A stretch of DNA of 64,000 bases from Phaeocystidibacter luteus (GCF_008933115.1 NZ_WBVO01000008.1:98540-162539), one strand, 5' to 3'. Counted from the first letter of the stretch, positions 9,419 to 18,082 are shown. The notes: generated from the letters alone by a model not told the origin. Made by a program: numbers and translations.

Positions 9419-9906
9419 AATCGCTTTTTTTAGCAGCACTCTCCCTGCTGTTGGCATCCAACTTGATGGTTGCACAACCCGATTCGCAAGATGAGGAAAG
9501 AGAAATAGTCGCCGTGACAGAGCTGATGCTCGAAATCGTCTCAGGCGTCCCTGGCGACGAATACGACTGGGATACCTTTCTGTCGCTATTCATGCCCAAC
9601 GGGAATCTCTCGGCGATATTCCCAGATACCAGCGGTAACTACACCGTTCATGAGGGAATGGTTCAAGATTGGATATCTCGTGCAGGCCCGCATTATGAGC
9701 GGATGGACTTCTTCGAAACTGCGGATAGCACTTTTGTGCTACACACGGGTAAAGTTGCACAGGTCTGGCAGTACTATCATACATACACAAGTACAGGTGA
9801 CACGCTCTCCACTGGCGTGAATGCCTACCATTTGATTAAGCACGAAGGTCGTTGGAAGGTAGCCCATTTAATGTGGGACACGCTGACCGAGAAAGAAGAG
9901 GAATAA
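9415..9906 (+). CDS. Secreted NTF2-like (SnoaL-type) protein
   Basis: 163 residues with a signal peptide (MKSLFLAALSLLLASNLMVAQ). The mature part has the layout of the NTF2/SnoaL fold: an N-terminal helix (EREIVAVTELMLEIVSG), the block DWDTFLSLFMPNG, an ETADSTFVLHTGKVAQVWQYY strand pair, and a final NAYHLIKHEGRWKVAHLMWD, the usual closing strands. Such proteins bind small ligands or act as scaffold; no catalytic residues are evident. It ends an overlapping three-gene unit. The helicase gene downstream has its own probable promoter. Confidence 0.65.
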   Translation: MKSLFLAALSLLLASNLMVAQPDSQDEEREIVAVTELMLEIVSGVPGDEYDWDTFLSLFMPNGNLSAIFPDTSGNYTVHEGMVQDWISRAGPHYERMDFFETADSTFVLHTGKVAQVWQYYHTYTSTGDTLSTGVNAYHLIKHEGRWKVAHLMWDTLTEKEEE

Positions 9907-9943
9907 TTCCATTGCTAAACAAATAAACCTCATCTTTGAGACC

Positions 9944-11269
9944 ATGAAATTCAGTGAGTTCGGTCTCGACGAACAGATATTAGAAGCCATTCATTATGCC
10001 GGCTTCGAGGAGGCTACCCCCATTCAAGAAAAGGCAATTCCCATCATTCTCGAAAACAGAGATTTGATTGGTTGTGCCCAAACAGGAACTGGTAAAACAG
10101 CCGCCTTTATCCTTCCCGTACTTCAACAAATAAAAAAGGAAAGTCCGAAAGGAACTTCTACACTCATCATTGTTCCTACACGAGAGCTTGCACTGCAAAT
10201 CAACAACCAGATTTCAGGCATGGCATACTTCACAGATGCCCACTCCGAAACGGTGTATGGCGGCGGTGGAGCCGATGACTGGGATCGCGAAAAAGGCGCG
10301 CTTACGAACGGTACCGACATCATAGTTGCTACACCTGGAAAGCTTCTCGCTCACCTAAAAATGGGCTATGTCAAGTTCAACGAAGTTCGTCACCTCATTC
10401 TTGATGAGGCGGACCGTATGCTCGACATGGGATTCTATGAGGATATTATGAAGATCGTTGAGAATCTTCCCAAGAAGCGTCAGAACCTACTCTTTAGCGC
10501 AACCATGCCGCCAAAGATTAGAAAGATGGCCAAAGACATCCTTCACGAACCCGAAGAGGTGAACATCGCCATCTCCAAAACGGCATCAGGCGTGAAGCAA
10601 TCCGCATACTGTTGCTACGACGAGCAGAAAGAAGCACTTGTAGAGGATATCGTTCTCGCCCGACCAGATTATGATTCAATCATCATCTTCTGTTCAAGAA
10701 AGAATAAAGTAAACGGTGTCGTTCGCAGACTTCAACGACGAAATTTCGATACCGCAGGCATTTCGTCTGACTACGAGCAGAACGAGCGCGAAGAAGTGCT
10801 CATGAAGTTCCGCTCCAAGCGTATTCGAATCCTCGTTGCAACCGACGTTTTGAGCCGTGGTATTGATATTCAAGATATCTCGCTCGTCATAAACTACGAC
10901 GTTCCTAACGCACCTGAAGACTACGTACACCGCGTAGGCCGAACAGCGCGTGCAAACACCAAGGGTGAAGCCATCACGTTTGTCAACCCAGACGATATGC
11001 GCAAATACAGCCGCATAGAAAGTCTAGTTGGTCCCGTTGTAGAAATGCTCCCCCTTCCAGAAAAGCTTGGTCCCGGACCTGAATATAGAGCAAGCTCTGG
11101 TGGCGGCAGGAACCAGCGCCGTAACTTCAAAAAGCGTCCGAACAACAAGCGCAACTTCAAAGGCAAAGGCGGTAATTCTGGCGGAAACAAAGGCGGAAGA
11201 CCACAAAACCGACAGGGTGGAAATCGTCCGAAGGGCAACTCTAATTCCGGCAGCAAGCCACAATCCTAA
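9944..11269 (+). CDS. DEAD-box ATP-dependent RNA helicase (RhlE-like)
   Basis: 441 residues. ATP-driven unwinding of short RNA duplexes, probably in ribosome assembly or mRNA decay. Motifs in order: Q motif with F..ATPIQEKAIP (residues 21-33), Walker A AQTGTGKT (45-52), PTRELA, DEAD (154-157), SAT (185-187), then domain 2 with RGIDIQ and HRVGRTAR. After about residue 383 comes a basic Gly/Asn/Lys/Arg-rich low-complexity tail typical of RhlE/CsdA-type helicases and suited to RNA binding. A possible -7 box CATCTTTG lies at 9931-9938. A second DEAD-box gene of another subfamily is at 18190. Confidence 0.93.
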   Translation: MKFSEFGLDEQILEAIHYAGFEEATPIQEKAIPIILENRDLIGCAQTGTGKTAAFILPVLQQIKKESPKGTSTLIIVPTRELALQINNQISGMAYFTDAHSETVYGGGGADDWDREKGALTNGTDIIVATPGKLLAHLKMGYVKFNEVRHLILDEADRMLDMGFYEDIMKIVENLPKKRQNLLFSATMPPKIRKMAKDILHEPEEVNIAISKTASGVKQSAYCCYDEQKEALVEDIVLARPDYDSIIIFCSRKNKVNGVVRRLQRRNFDTAGISSDYEQNEREEVLMKFRSKRIRILVATDVLSRGIDIQDISLVINYDVPNAPEDYVHRVGRTARANTKGEAITFVNPDDMRKYSRIESLVGPVVEMLPLPEKLGPGPEYRASSGGGRNQRRNFKKRPNNKRNFKGKGGNSGGNKGGRPQNRQGGNRPKGNSNSGSKPQS

Positions 11270-11294
11270 CTCTTAAAGGCTATCCACAACTTCA

Positions 11295-11322
11295 GTTGGA
11301 ATAAACAATTCTTTGTTCCAAC
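11295..11322. promoter_or_regulatory. Inverted repeat upstream of efflux operon
   Basis: GTTGGAA (11295-11301) and TTCCAAC (11316-11322) are perfect inverted copies 14 bases apart, lying between the helicase gene and the marR-type promoter. It may be a site for another regulator or a weak transcript end for the helicase gene; no T-run follows. Confidence 0.35.
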
Positions 11323-11323
11323 A

Positions 11324-11359
11324 TTTGTTGCATTAACGCAACTGTTGTAATTTCGCAAC
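11324..11359 (+). promoter_or_regulatory. Promoter with tandem MarR-type operators for efflux operon
   Basis: A -33 element TTTG (11324-11327) and a -7 box TAATTTCG (11348-11355) are 20 bases apart, the spacing usual in Bacteroidota. Two 16-base palindromes of the form GTTG-N8-CAAC overlap it: GTTGCATTAACGCAAC at 11327-11342, between the two elements, and GTTGTAATTTCGCAAC at 11344-11359, over the -7 box. A dimeric MarR repressor bound to either would block polymerase, and the gene just downstream encodes one. The ATG at 11364 is only 8 bases after the -7 box, so the mRNA would be leaderless or nearly so. Confidence 0.7.
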
Positions 11360-11363
11360 TAAT

Positions 11364-11828
11364 ATGGCGAAACACAAAGCAACGGTTGACCAGCTCGGGT
11401 ATGTTTTAGGCCGCATTCACAGGCGAATTAGAGCCAATGTGGAGCTGCGCAGACCCGAACTTAAAGAGGCTCATCAGTTCGAGACCATGATCTTGTTGCG
11501 CATACTTCAGCAGCGTGGCGGAACTATTCCTCAAAGCGAAATCACTGAGTATATGCCAATGTTAGACAGACATCGCATTTCGCGACTGTCGGTCGCCATG
11601 GAAGACTCTGGTTTCATAACCCGCACACCCAACCCAAATAACCGCAGGGAGAATATTCTACATGCTACCGAAAGCGGTAAAAAGCACGTGGAAGAATTTG
11701 TAATTGCGGCGCGCGAAGCGAACCAACACATATTTAACGGGTTGTCTCACGAGCAGGTCGACACCCTATTTGACACACTTCAACATATCCTCAAAAACCT
11801 AGAGGACCACACAAACACAACTCCATGA
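11364..11828 (+). CDS. MarR-family transcriptional regulator
   Basis: 154 residues, the usual MarR length. Winged-helix core: PELKEAHQFETMILLRILQQ, the recognition region HRISRLSVAMEDSGFI, and the wing RTPNPNNRRENILHATESGKKHVEE, with dimerisation helices at both ends. It is the first gene of an operon with an RND efflux system, overlapping the adaptor gene by 4 bases (ATGA), and its promoter carries two matching palindromes. The likely role is a ligand-released repressor of its own operon; the inducer is unknown. Confidence 0.9.
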   Translation: MAKHKATVDQLGYVLGRIHRRIRANVELRRPELKEAHQFETMILLRILQQRGGTIPQSEITEYMPMLDRHRISRLSVAMEDSGFITRTPNPNNRRENILHATESGKKHVEEFVIAAREANQHIFNGLSHEQVDTLFDTLQHILKNLEDHTNTTP

Positions 11829-12958
11829 AAATTGAAAGAGTAGTCGTATTGAGCATACTGGGGAGCATCGCGGTGCTTGCCGTAGCGATGTTTATTTCAT
11901 CCCAGCTAAGCGCTCAAGCACAACCTCCCAAGCGCGGCGGAGCCAAAATCACGAAATCGGTAATTATAGGAGAAGCAAGTCCAGGGAAAACCTCATTTGA
12001 GCTTCCAGTGTATGGCAAAGCCGAAGCGTATAACCGAATTGAGCTCTACGCCGAAGTTACCGGCGTTCTTCAATCGACAAATCCCGCTTTCCTAGAAGGC
12101 AATCGCTTCACTCAGGGTCAGACACTCCTTCGAATTGAAGACAGCGAAGCAAAGGCCGCATTGATGAGTCAGCGTTCGAACTACATCAATACCCTTACCC
12201 AAGTGCTGCCCGACTTGAAGCTAGATTATGCCGACATCTTCCAAGAATGGCAAGCATATCTCGCCAACATTGAAGTGGACAAGGCAACTCCGGCACCACC
12301 TACTGTGGAAAACGCTCAGGCTAAAATCTTCCTCACATCAAGAGGCGTCTTTGCCGCGTATCACAACCTCAAGAGTACCGAAGAACGTTTGTCAAAATAC
12401 CACGTTCGAGCACCTTTCAACGGCGTAGTGACACAGTCTTCCATTCGCCCCGGAACGCTTGTTAGAGCTGGTCAGCCCTTGGGTGTATTCATCGACCCAA
12501 CCTCATTCGAAGTGGAGGTGTCGATTTCATTGCGCTACCTCGATTTCTTAAATGAAGGAAACGAGGTGACCCTCACAAGTCCAGATATTGAAGGCGAATG
12601 GAAAGGCTCCATCATCAGAATAAACAAGGGCGTTGATGCAACTTCTCAAACTGTAAAAGCCTACATCGGCGTAAAGGCCAACAACCTTCGTGAGGGGATG
12701 TACTTGAACGGTACTCTCCAAGGCGTTGAACTCGATGATGTTTCGAAAGTGTCTAGGCGATTCATTATCGACAACAACCACATTTGGACCGTGAACCCAA
12801 CCGATAGCACTCTGGTAAAAAAGGAGATTGAGATTATTGAATACACGGACCAAGACGCTCTGATCAGAGGGCTCGATCAAGGGGATTGGTTCGTAAATCA
12901 AGTTGCACCGGGCGCTTTCCAAGGCATGAAAGTCAACGTAACTCAGCCTGAAGCATGA
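11825..12958 (+). CDS. RND efflux periplasmic adaptor (HlyD/MFP family)
   Basis: 377 residues. The N-terminus is a single membrane anchor or signal segment (about residues 7-27). Family parts are visible: a lipoyl half-motif with YAEVTGVLQST and GQTLLRIEDSEAKAAL, a short helical hairpin, then the second half YHVRAPFNGVVTQSSIRPGTLVRAGQPLGVF and the beta barrel. It would link the inner-membrane pump encoded next (4-base ATGA overlap) to the outer-membrane channel. The hairpin includes an odd insert VDKATPAPPTVENAQ. It overlaps marR by 4 bases, so all four genes form one operon. Confidence 0.92.
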   Translation: MKIERVVVLSILGSIAVLAVAMFISSQLSAQAQPPKRGGAKITKSVIIGEASPGKTSFELPVYGKAEAYNRIELYAEVTGVLQSTNPAFLEGNRFTQGQTLLRIEDSEAKAALMSQRSNYINTLTQVLPDLKLDYADIFQEWQAYLANIEVDKATPAPPTVENAQAKIFLTSRGVFAAYHNLKSTEERLSKYHVRAPFNGVVTQSSIRPGTLVRAGQPLGVFIDPTSFEVEVSISLRYLDFLNEGNEVTLTSPDIEGEWKGSIIRINKGVDATSQTVKAYIGVKANNLREGMYLNGTLQGVELDDVSKVSRRFIIDNNHIWTVNPTDSTLVKKEIEIIEYTDQDALIRGLDQGDWFVNQVAPGAFQGMKVNVTQPEA

Positions 12959-15900
12959 GAAGTGCCATAAAGTTTTTCATCAAGTACCCAGCGGCCGTAT
13001 ACACCATCATGTTCGGCATTTTGCTGTTCGGCGCTGTGTCGTACTTCCAGATGAACACCACTTTCTTTCCTGTTAACGAAAGTCGTGTAATCAGCATTCA
13101 AGCGGTTTATCCTGGCGCCTCTCCGCAAGAAATCGAAGAAGGCATCATCCAAAAAATCGAAGATAACCTAAAGGGAACTTCGGGAGTAGAACGATATACC
13201 TCTGTATCTTCAGAAAACAGCGCAAGCATCACGGTGGAAGTCCTCAAGGGATACGATACCGACAACGTTCTTGAAGATGTAAAGAACGCCGTAAACAGTG
13301 TTCCGTCCTTCCCAACGGATATGGAGCCGATTGTGGTTTACAAGCGTGAAAACCTCAACTTCTGTATCAATTTTACCATCAGTGGGGAGAACATCGACTT
13401 ACTTACCCTGAAGGAGATTGCAAGGAATGTAGAGCGCGATATGCGCAACGAGGGGGATGTTTCGAAAATCACTTTGAACGGTTTCCCAGATGAGGAAATT
13501 GAAATTGCATTTGATGAAGCCGCATTGCGTTCCTACGGAATCACATTCCAACAAGCCGCTGCAGCAGTCGCTCAGAGCAATCTCGACATCACCGGAGGTA
13601 CCATCAAAGGAGATAATGAGGAGATTCGAATTCGCGCTGAAAGCAAGGCATATACCGCCGATCAACTGGTAAACATCGTTGTTAGAGCAGACGCCAACGG
13701 CTCCATTGTATACCTCAAAGACATCGCCTCCATTCGCGATCGCTTTGCAGATAACCCAAGCCGAACAGAAATGAACGGCCGTCCAGCTGTGGAAGTCCTC
13801 GTACAAACTACCGACGACCAGGACTTACTTCCCACGGCTGAATATGTTCGCGGGTACATCGAGGAATTCAATGCCTCTCACGAAAGTGTGAAAGCAGAAA
13901 TTGTTCGGGACTTTTCGGTAACGCTGGAGCAACGTAGAGACTTACTCCTTAGCAACGGTGTTGTAGGGGTACTACTTGTCCTTTTCCTCCTGAGCTTCTT
14001 CTTAAACATCCGACTTGCCTTCTGGGTAGCGCTTGGAATCCCCATTTCGTTCTTGGGAATGTTCATTCTGGCTCAATTCTTCGGAATCACAATCAACGTA
14101 ATCTCCCTCTTCGGGATGATTGTTGTCGTGGGTATCCTCGTAGATGACGGAATCGTAATTTCTGAGAACATCTACCAGCACTATGAAAGCGGCAAAAGCC
14201 TCACCCGTTCAGCCGTTGAAGGCACTTTAGAGGTGGTTCCAGCTGTACTTTCGGCTATCCTTACCACCGTTATTGCCTTTAGCTCATTCTTCTTTATTGA
14301 TGGACGGTTAGGTGACTTCTTCGGCGATTTGGCCTTCATTGTAATTGCAACATTGCTGATCTCCCTAGCAGAAGGATTCCTATTCCTTCCCGCGCACATC
14401 GCTCACACCAAACTCAAGTCTCCTCAAGCTAAAAAGAGCCGACTTGAGCGCGTTATGGACAACATCATGGAGTGGCTTCGCGACAAACTCTACTCTCCGA
14501 GTTTGCGCTTCTTCCTAAAGTATCGATTGATTGCCCTTTCGATGTTCGTAGGATTGCTCCTCATAACCGTAGGTGCCATTCGAGGCGGAATCATTGGGCT
14601 CACATTCTTCCCATTCATCGAGCAAGACAATATCGAGGTGACCTTGAGCATGCCTGCAGGAACGCGTGAAGAAACCACGCAGAAGTGGCTAGACTACATC
14701 GAAGAAAAAGCATTGGAAGCCAACGTTGCTCTCACTGAGCAGAATATCGATACTTCCGATATCATCGTAAATATCCAGAAGACCGTTGGACCGACGACTT
14801 ACCAAGGAAACGTCAACATTATCCTCCTAGATTCTGAACGTCGTTCCATTCGTTCGGCCGAAATAACCAATGCCATTCGTGAAGCAGTAGGTAGCATCTA
14901 CGAGGCAGAAAACCTCAGCTTCGGCACTTCCACTCCATTTGGAAAACCGGTATCCGTTTCACTTCTCTCGAACGATCTCGAACAGCTCGAAAACGCCAAG
15001 AATGAACTCAAGGCGAACATGGCCGATATTGCCATTCTTCGAGACGTGATCGACAATGACAAAGAGGGAGCGCGCGAGGTACACCTCACGATGAAAACAA
15101 AAGCGCGCCTATTGGGGCTCACGCTTCAAGATGTACTTGGACAAGTGCGTCAGGCTTTCTTCGGATTCGAGGCCCAGCGCCTTCAAAGAGGTCAGGATGA
15201 AGTAAAAGTGTGGGTACGCCTCGAAGAAGAGGACCGAAAGTCGATTTACCAACTCGAAGAATTACTCATCCGCACGCCTACTGGAGATGCATATCCACTT
15301 CGTGAATTGGCCTATTTTGATATTGAAAGAGGAACCGTTTCTATCAACCACTTGGATGGGCAGCGTGAGATTCGAGTAGAAGCGGACCTTGCCGATCCTG
15401 ATGAGAGTGCACCCGCCATCATTGCTAACATTCAAGATTCTGTTCTCCCTCCGATTCTAGCGAAGTATCCTGATGTACGCGCGAGTTTTGAAACAGGCCA
15501 GAATCGCGAAGCCGCAAAGACGCAAAAAAGTGGAAAGTTGGTCTTCCCCATCATTTTTGGGTTGATGTTACTAGTGATCACTTTTACGTTCAAGAGCGTA
15601 TTGCAAACGGCAACACTAGTGCCGCTAATCATCTTCAGTTTCACTGGGGTTGCATGGGGTCACTTCCTTCATGATAAGCCGTTGAGCCTATTCTCCTTCC
15701 TTGGAATCATTGCCTTGATTGGGGTGATTGTAAACGACAGCCTTGTACTTGTTGGGAAGTTCAATCAAAATATGAAGGAAGGTATGCGCTTCGACGAAGC
15801 CGTTTACGAAGCGGGGCGTCAGCGTTTTCGCGCCATCTTCCTAACCACAATCACCACGGTTGCTGGTCTGGCTCCCCTCATTTTTAACAAGAGCTTCCAA

Positions 15901-16116
15901 GCTCAGTTCTTGGTACCGATGGCCATTTCGGTAGCCTATGGAATCGCCTTTGCAACCGCGTTGACGCTAGTATTGCTTCCGGTTTCATTGTCGTTGTTGA
16001 ATGATTTTAGAAGGTTCTTGCATACGGCATGGACAAACGAAAGAGTAGAAAAAGAAGCGGTAGAGCCCGCAGTAAAAGCATATAGAAATGAACAAGAGCA
16101 TCCTGATTTGCAGTAG
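12955..16116 (+). CDS. RND multidrug efflux permease (AcrB/MexB superfamily)
   Basis: 1053 residues, the normal size of an RND pump. One N-terminal membrane helix (ends before YFQMNTTFFPVNESRVISIQAVYPGASPQEIEEGI), a periplasmic porter domain, eleven more helices in two blocks with a second periplasmic domain between. The relay region IVVVGILVDDGIVISENIY (about residues 384-402) has the two adjacent Asp of TM4. Proton-driven export across both membranes with adaptor and TolC partners is inferred; sequence does not tell the substrate. The absence of a heavy-metal signature favours an organic-compound pump. It overlaps the TolC gene by 29 bases. Confidence 0.93.
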   Translation: MRSAIKFFIKYPAAVYTIMFGILLFGAVSYFQMNTTFFPVNESRVISIQAVYPGASPQEIEEGIIQKIEDNLKGTSGVERYTSVSSENSASITVEVLKGYDTDNVLEDVKNAVNSVPSFPTDMEPIVVYKRENLNFCINFTISGENIDLLTLKEIARNVERDMRNEGDVSKITLNGFPDEEIEIAFDEAALRSYGITFQQAAAAVAQSNLDITGGTIKGDNEEIRIRAESKAYTADQLVNIVVRADANGSIVYLKDIASIRDRFADNPSRTEMNGRPAVEVLVQTTDDQDLLPTAEYVRGYIEEFNASHESVKAEIVRDFSVTLEQRRDLLLSNGVVGVLLVLFLLSFFLNIRLAFWVALGIPISFLGMFILAQFFGITINVISLFGMIVVVGILVDDGIVISENIYQHYESGKSLTRSAVEGTLEVVPAVLSAILTTVIAFSSFFFIDGRLGDFFGDLAFIVIATLLISLAEGFLFLPAHIAHTKLKSPQAKKSRLERVMDNIMEWLRDKLYSPSLRFFLKYRLIALSMFVGLLLITVGAIRGGIIGLTFFPFIEQDNIEVTLSMPAGTREETTQKWLDYIEEKALEANVALTEQNIDTSDIIVNIQKTVGPTTYQGNVNIILLDSERRSIRSAEITNAIREAVGSIYEAENLSFGTSTPFGKPVSVSLLSNDLEQLENAKNELKANMADIAILRDVIDNDKEGAREVHLTMKTKARLLGLTLQDVLGQVRQAFFGFEAQRLQRGQDEVKVWVRLEEEDRKSIYQLEELLIRTPTGDAYPLRELAYFDIERGTVSINHLDGQREIRVEADLADPDESAPAIIANIQDSVLPPILAKYPDVRASFETGQNREAAKTQKSGKLVFPIIFGLMLLVITFTFKSVLQTATLVPLIIFSFTGVAWGHFLHDKPLSLFSFLGIIALIGVIVNDSLVLVGKFNQNMKEGMRFDEAVYEAGRQRFRAIFLTTITTVAGLAPLIFNKSFQAQFLVPMAISVAYGIAFATALTLVLLPVSLSLLNDFRRFLHTAWTNERVEKEAVEPAVKAYRNEQEHPDLQ

Positions 16117-17398
16117 TCTAGCGCTAGCTGCCACGTCGGCCTTTGGGCAAACCCAGCTGACGTTAGACTCGGCGATTACGCGTGCCGTTCAGGAGAATCA
16201 CGGTATAGCAATCGCTCGAAACAACACTTCAATTGCCAGCAACAACGCTCGGCCGGGTGTAAGCGGACTTTACCCTACCATCAGCGCTACGGGCGGAGCA
16301 AACATCACTCAGAACGATACTGAGATCGAATTCGTGACCGGTGAAGTTCAAAATGTGGATGCGGCTCGAACCGCATCGACAAATGCGAACATCGGGATGA
16401 GTTACGTGATTTTTGATGGAATGCGTAACTGGAAGTCGTTCCGACAAGCGCAAACCCAAGAAGATGCGTCATTTGCCCAGCAACGTCTCACCGTAGAGAA
16501 CACACTGGTCAGCGTGATTGCGCAGTACTACGAGGTAGCTAGGCAAACACAGAACGTGCAGGTGGCGGAAGAAGCCATTGCCATTAGCTTAGATAGATAC
16601 GAGCGTGCAGAGCTTCGCAAAGAATTGGGTGCAGGTGTAACGCTAGACCTGCTAAATGCGGAGGTTGACTTAAACCGCGATAGTGTAAGCTATAGAACAG
16701 CATATACACAGCTTCAAAATGCCAAGCGCAATTTGACTGTGCTTTTGGCGACGAATCCATCCACCGATTTTGAAGTGGATACGACCGTTGAATTTGCGAG
16801 CTTACTTCCCCTTCAAGATTTCAAGGAACGTGCTTTAGAACAAAATGCGTCGCTTGTTTCAGCACGTAAAAACCAGCGTGCAAGTGAGTATGCCATTGGC
16901 GTAGCCAGCAGTGGGTATTGGCCTACTTTGAGCTTGAATGGCGGCTATGGATTCAACAGACAAGATGCAGAAGCCGGTTTCTTGGTGAGCAACCAAGCAA
17001 CAGGTTGGAACGCCGGTTTGACCTTGCGTTGGAACTTGTGGGACGGACAGGTTACACAAACCCGGACCGACAATGCGCGTCTTCAGGCTGAAACGGCTCG
17101 GAGACAAGTGCTGAATACAGAGCAACAGTTGATGACCGACATTGAAAACGCATACAATACATATGTAAACGCCCTCTATGTGATGCGCACGGAAGAACGG
17201 AATGTAGAAACATCGCGATTAAACTTCCAACGCACGAGAGAGAGCTTTCAATTGGGTCAGGTGACGAACACCACCTTCCGAGAGGCACAGTTGAACTTCA
17301 TCCGTTCTCAAGCTGCGTTGCTGGATGCGAAGTACTTGGCGAAGGTTGCAGAGATTCGACTATTGCAGCTCTCAGGCATCCTTTTAAATAATAATTAA
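16088..17398 (+). CDS. TolC-family outer membrane efflux channel
   Basis: 436 residues with a signal peptide (MNKSILICSSLALAATSAFG). Two repeated halves rich in coiled-coil helices are seen, for example LTLDSAITRAVQENHGIAIAR at the start of half one and LQDFKERALEQNASLVSARK at the start of half two, each followed by strand segments (SGLYPTISATGG; SGYWPTLSLNGGYGF). This is the internal duplication of TolC-type outer-membrane trimers. It starts inside the 3' end of the RND pump gene (29-base overlap), so it belongs to the MarR-controlled operon and completes the tripartite exporter. Confidence 0.92.
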   Translation: MNKSILICSSLALAATSAFGQTQLTLDSAITRAVQENHGIAIARNNTSIASNNARPGVSGLYPTISATGGANITQNDTEIEFVTGEVQNVDAARTASTNANIGMSYVIFDGMRNWKSFRQAQTQEDASFAQQRLTVENTLVSVIAQYYEVARQTQNVQVAEEAIAISLDRYERAELRKELGAGVTLDLLNAEVDLNRDSVSYRTAYTQLQNAKRNLTVLLATNPSTDFEVDTTVEFASLLPLQDFKERALEQNASLVSARKNQRASEYAIGVASSGYWPTLSLNGGYGFNRQDAEAGFLVSNQATGWNAGLTLRWNLWDGQVTQTRTDNARLQAETARRQVLNTEQQLMTDIENAYNTYVNALYVMRTEERNVETSRLNFQRTRESFQLGQVTNTTFREAQLNFIRSQAALLDAKYLAKVAEIRLLQLSGILLNNN

Positions 17399-17422
17399 CA
17401 GTATCAACAATAGACCTTCTGG

Positions 17423-17456
17423 TTGAGTCGTTAGGATATTCACCTAACTGACTCAA
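17423..17456 (+). promoter_or_regulatory. Long hairpin ending 2 bases before the amidase start codon
   Basis: TTGAGTC-GTTAGG (17423-17435) pairs with CCTAACTGACTCAA (17443-17456), 13 base pairs interrupted by one bulged base, with a 7-base loop. The ATG of the amidase gene is at 17459. There is no T-run, so it is a poor intrinsic terminator for the efflux operon. In mRNA it would mask the ribosome-binding region; as DNA it could be an operator. Confidence 0.6.
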
Positions 17457-17458
17457 TC

Positions 17459-18052
17459 ATGAAGCATCTAGCCGTTTTTGCAGTCCTTTCTTTGTTCGGA
17501 AGCGCATTCGCCCTTTCGGAATCCCAGAAACTCCACCTTGTAATTGATCCGGGCCATGGCGGAAAAGACCCTGGCCATCCGGTTGAGCAGGTTTACGAAT
17601 CTGATATCAATTTGCAATGGGCATTGGAATTGAAGGAGGCGGCAGAAGCCCGCGGAATTGAGGTCACCCTTACCCGAGAAGAAGATGAATTCATCCAGCT
17701 ATCTGACCGAGCTGCTATTGCCGATGCGATAGAGGATGACAATGTTGTTCTAATTTCTCTTCACCAAGCAGCTAGCAACAACTCAGATGCAAAAGGGACA
17801 CGGGTGTACACCTCTGAAGATGCAGATGAAGCCACTAAATCTCTTGCTGCGATAATCAAAGCACATCTCGACACTATATATGAGACGCGTTTAGAAGAGG
17901 GGGATTTCTACATGCTGAGAAACCGAAACTATCCTGCAATCATGATTAGTGCTGGATTCATGTCAAACGCCGACAATCTTGAACTCCTTCAATCTGAAGA
18001 ATTCAGAGCGCAGTTTAACGACCAATTGTTGAACGCTCTAGTAAAAGAATAG
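17459..18052 (+). CDS. Exported N-acetylmuramoyl-L-alanine amidase-like protein (Amidase_3 fold)
   Basis: 197 residues: signal peptide (to about residue 19), then a single Amidase_3 domain of the kind that cuts the lactyl-Ala bond in peptidoglycan. Zinc ligands expected for the family are present: His33 in DPGHGG, Glu47 in YESDIN and His102 in ISLHQA. The conserved catalytic Glu in the family's E-x-x-F-x-SN block is replaced by Ser164 (ISAGFMSN). It may be inactive, use another residue, or serve as a binding protein. No SPOR or LysM domain. It is preceded by a 13-bp hairpin that abuts the ATG, and follows the efflux operon by 60 bases. Confidence 0.8.
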   Translation: MKHLAVFAVLSLFGSAFALSESQKLHLVIDPGHGGKDPGHPVEQVYESDINLQWALELKEAAEARGIEVTLTREEDEFIQLSDRAAIADAIEDDNVVLISLHQAASNNSDAKGTRVYTSEDADEATKSLAAIIKAHLDTIYETRLEEGDFYMLRNRNYPAIMISAGFMSNADNLELLQSEEFRAQFNDQLLNALVKE

Positions 18053-18082
18053 GCGAAATCATCTTATCGTATTGAATTTCAC

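Noticed and set aside
13399..13806. 135-codon antisense frame within the RND pump gene
   Set aside because: Antisense to a strongly conserved gene, no promoter or family features; a codon-bias shadow like many others over long genes (also 28043-28441, 29183-29854, 37570-38229, 46697-47551).
11364..17398. Efflux operon as an acquired resistance island
   Set aside because: Composition and codon use look like the neighbours, no mobile-element traces, and such chromosomal MarR-RND operons are common.
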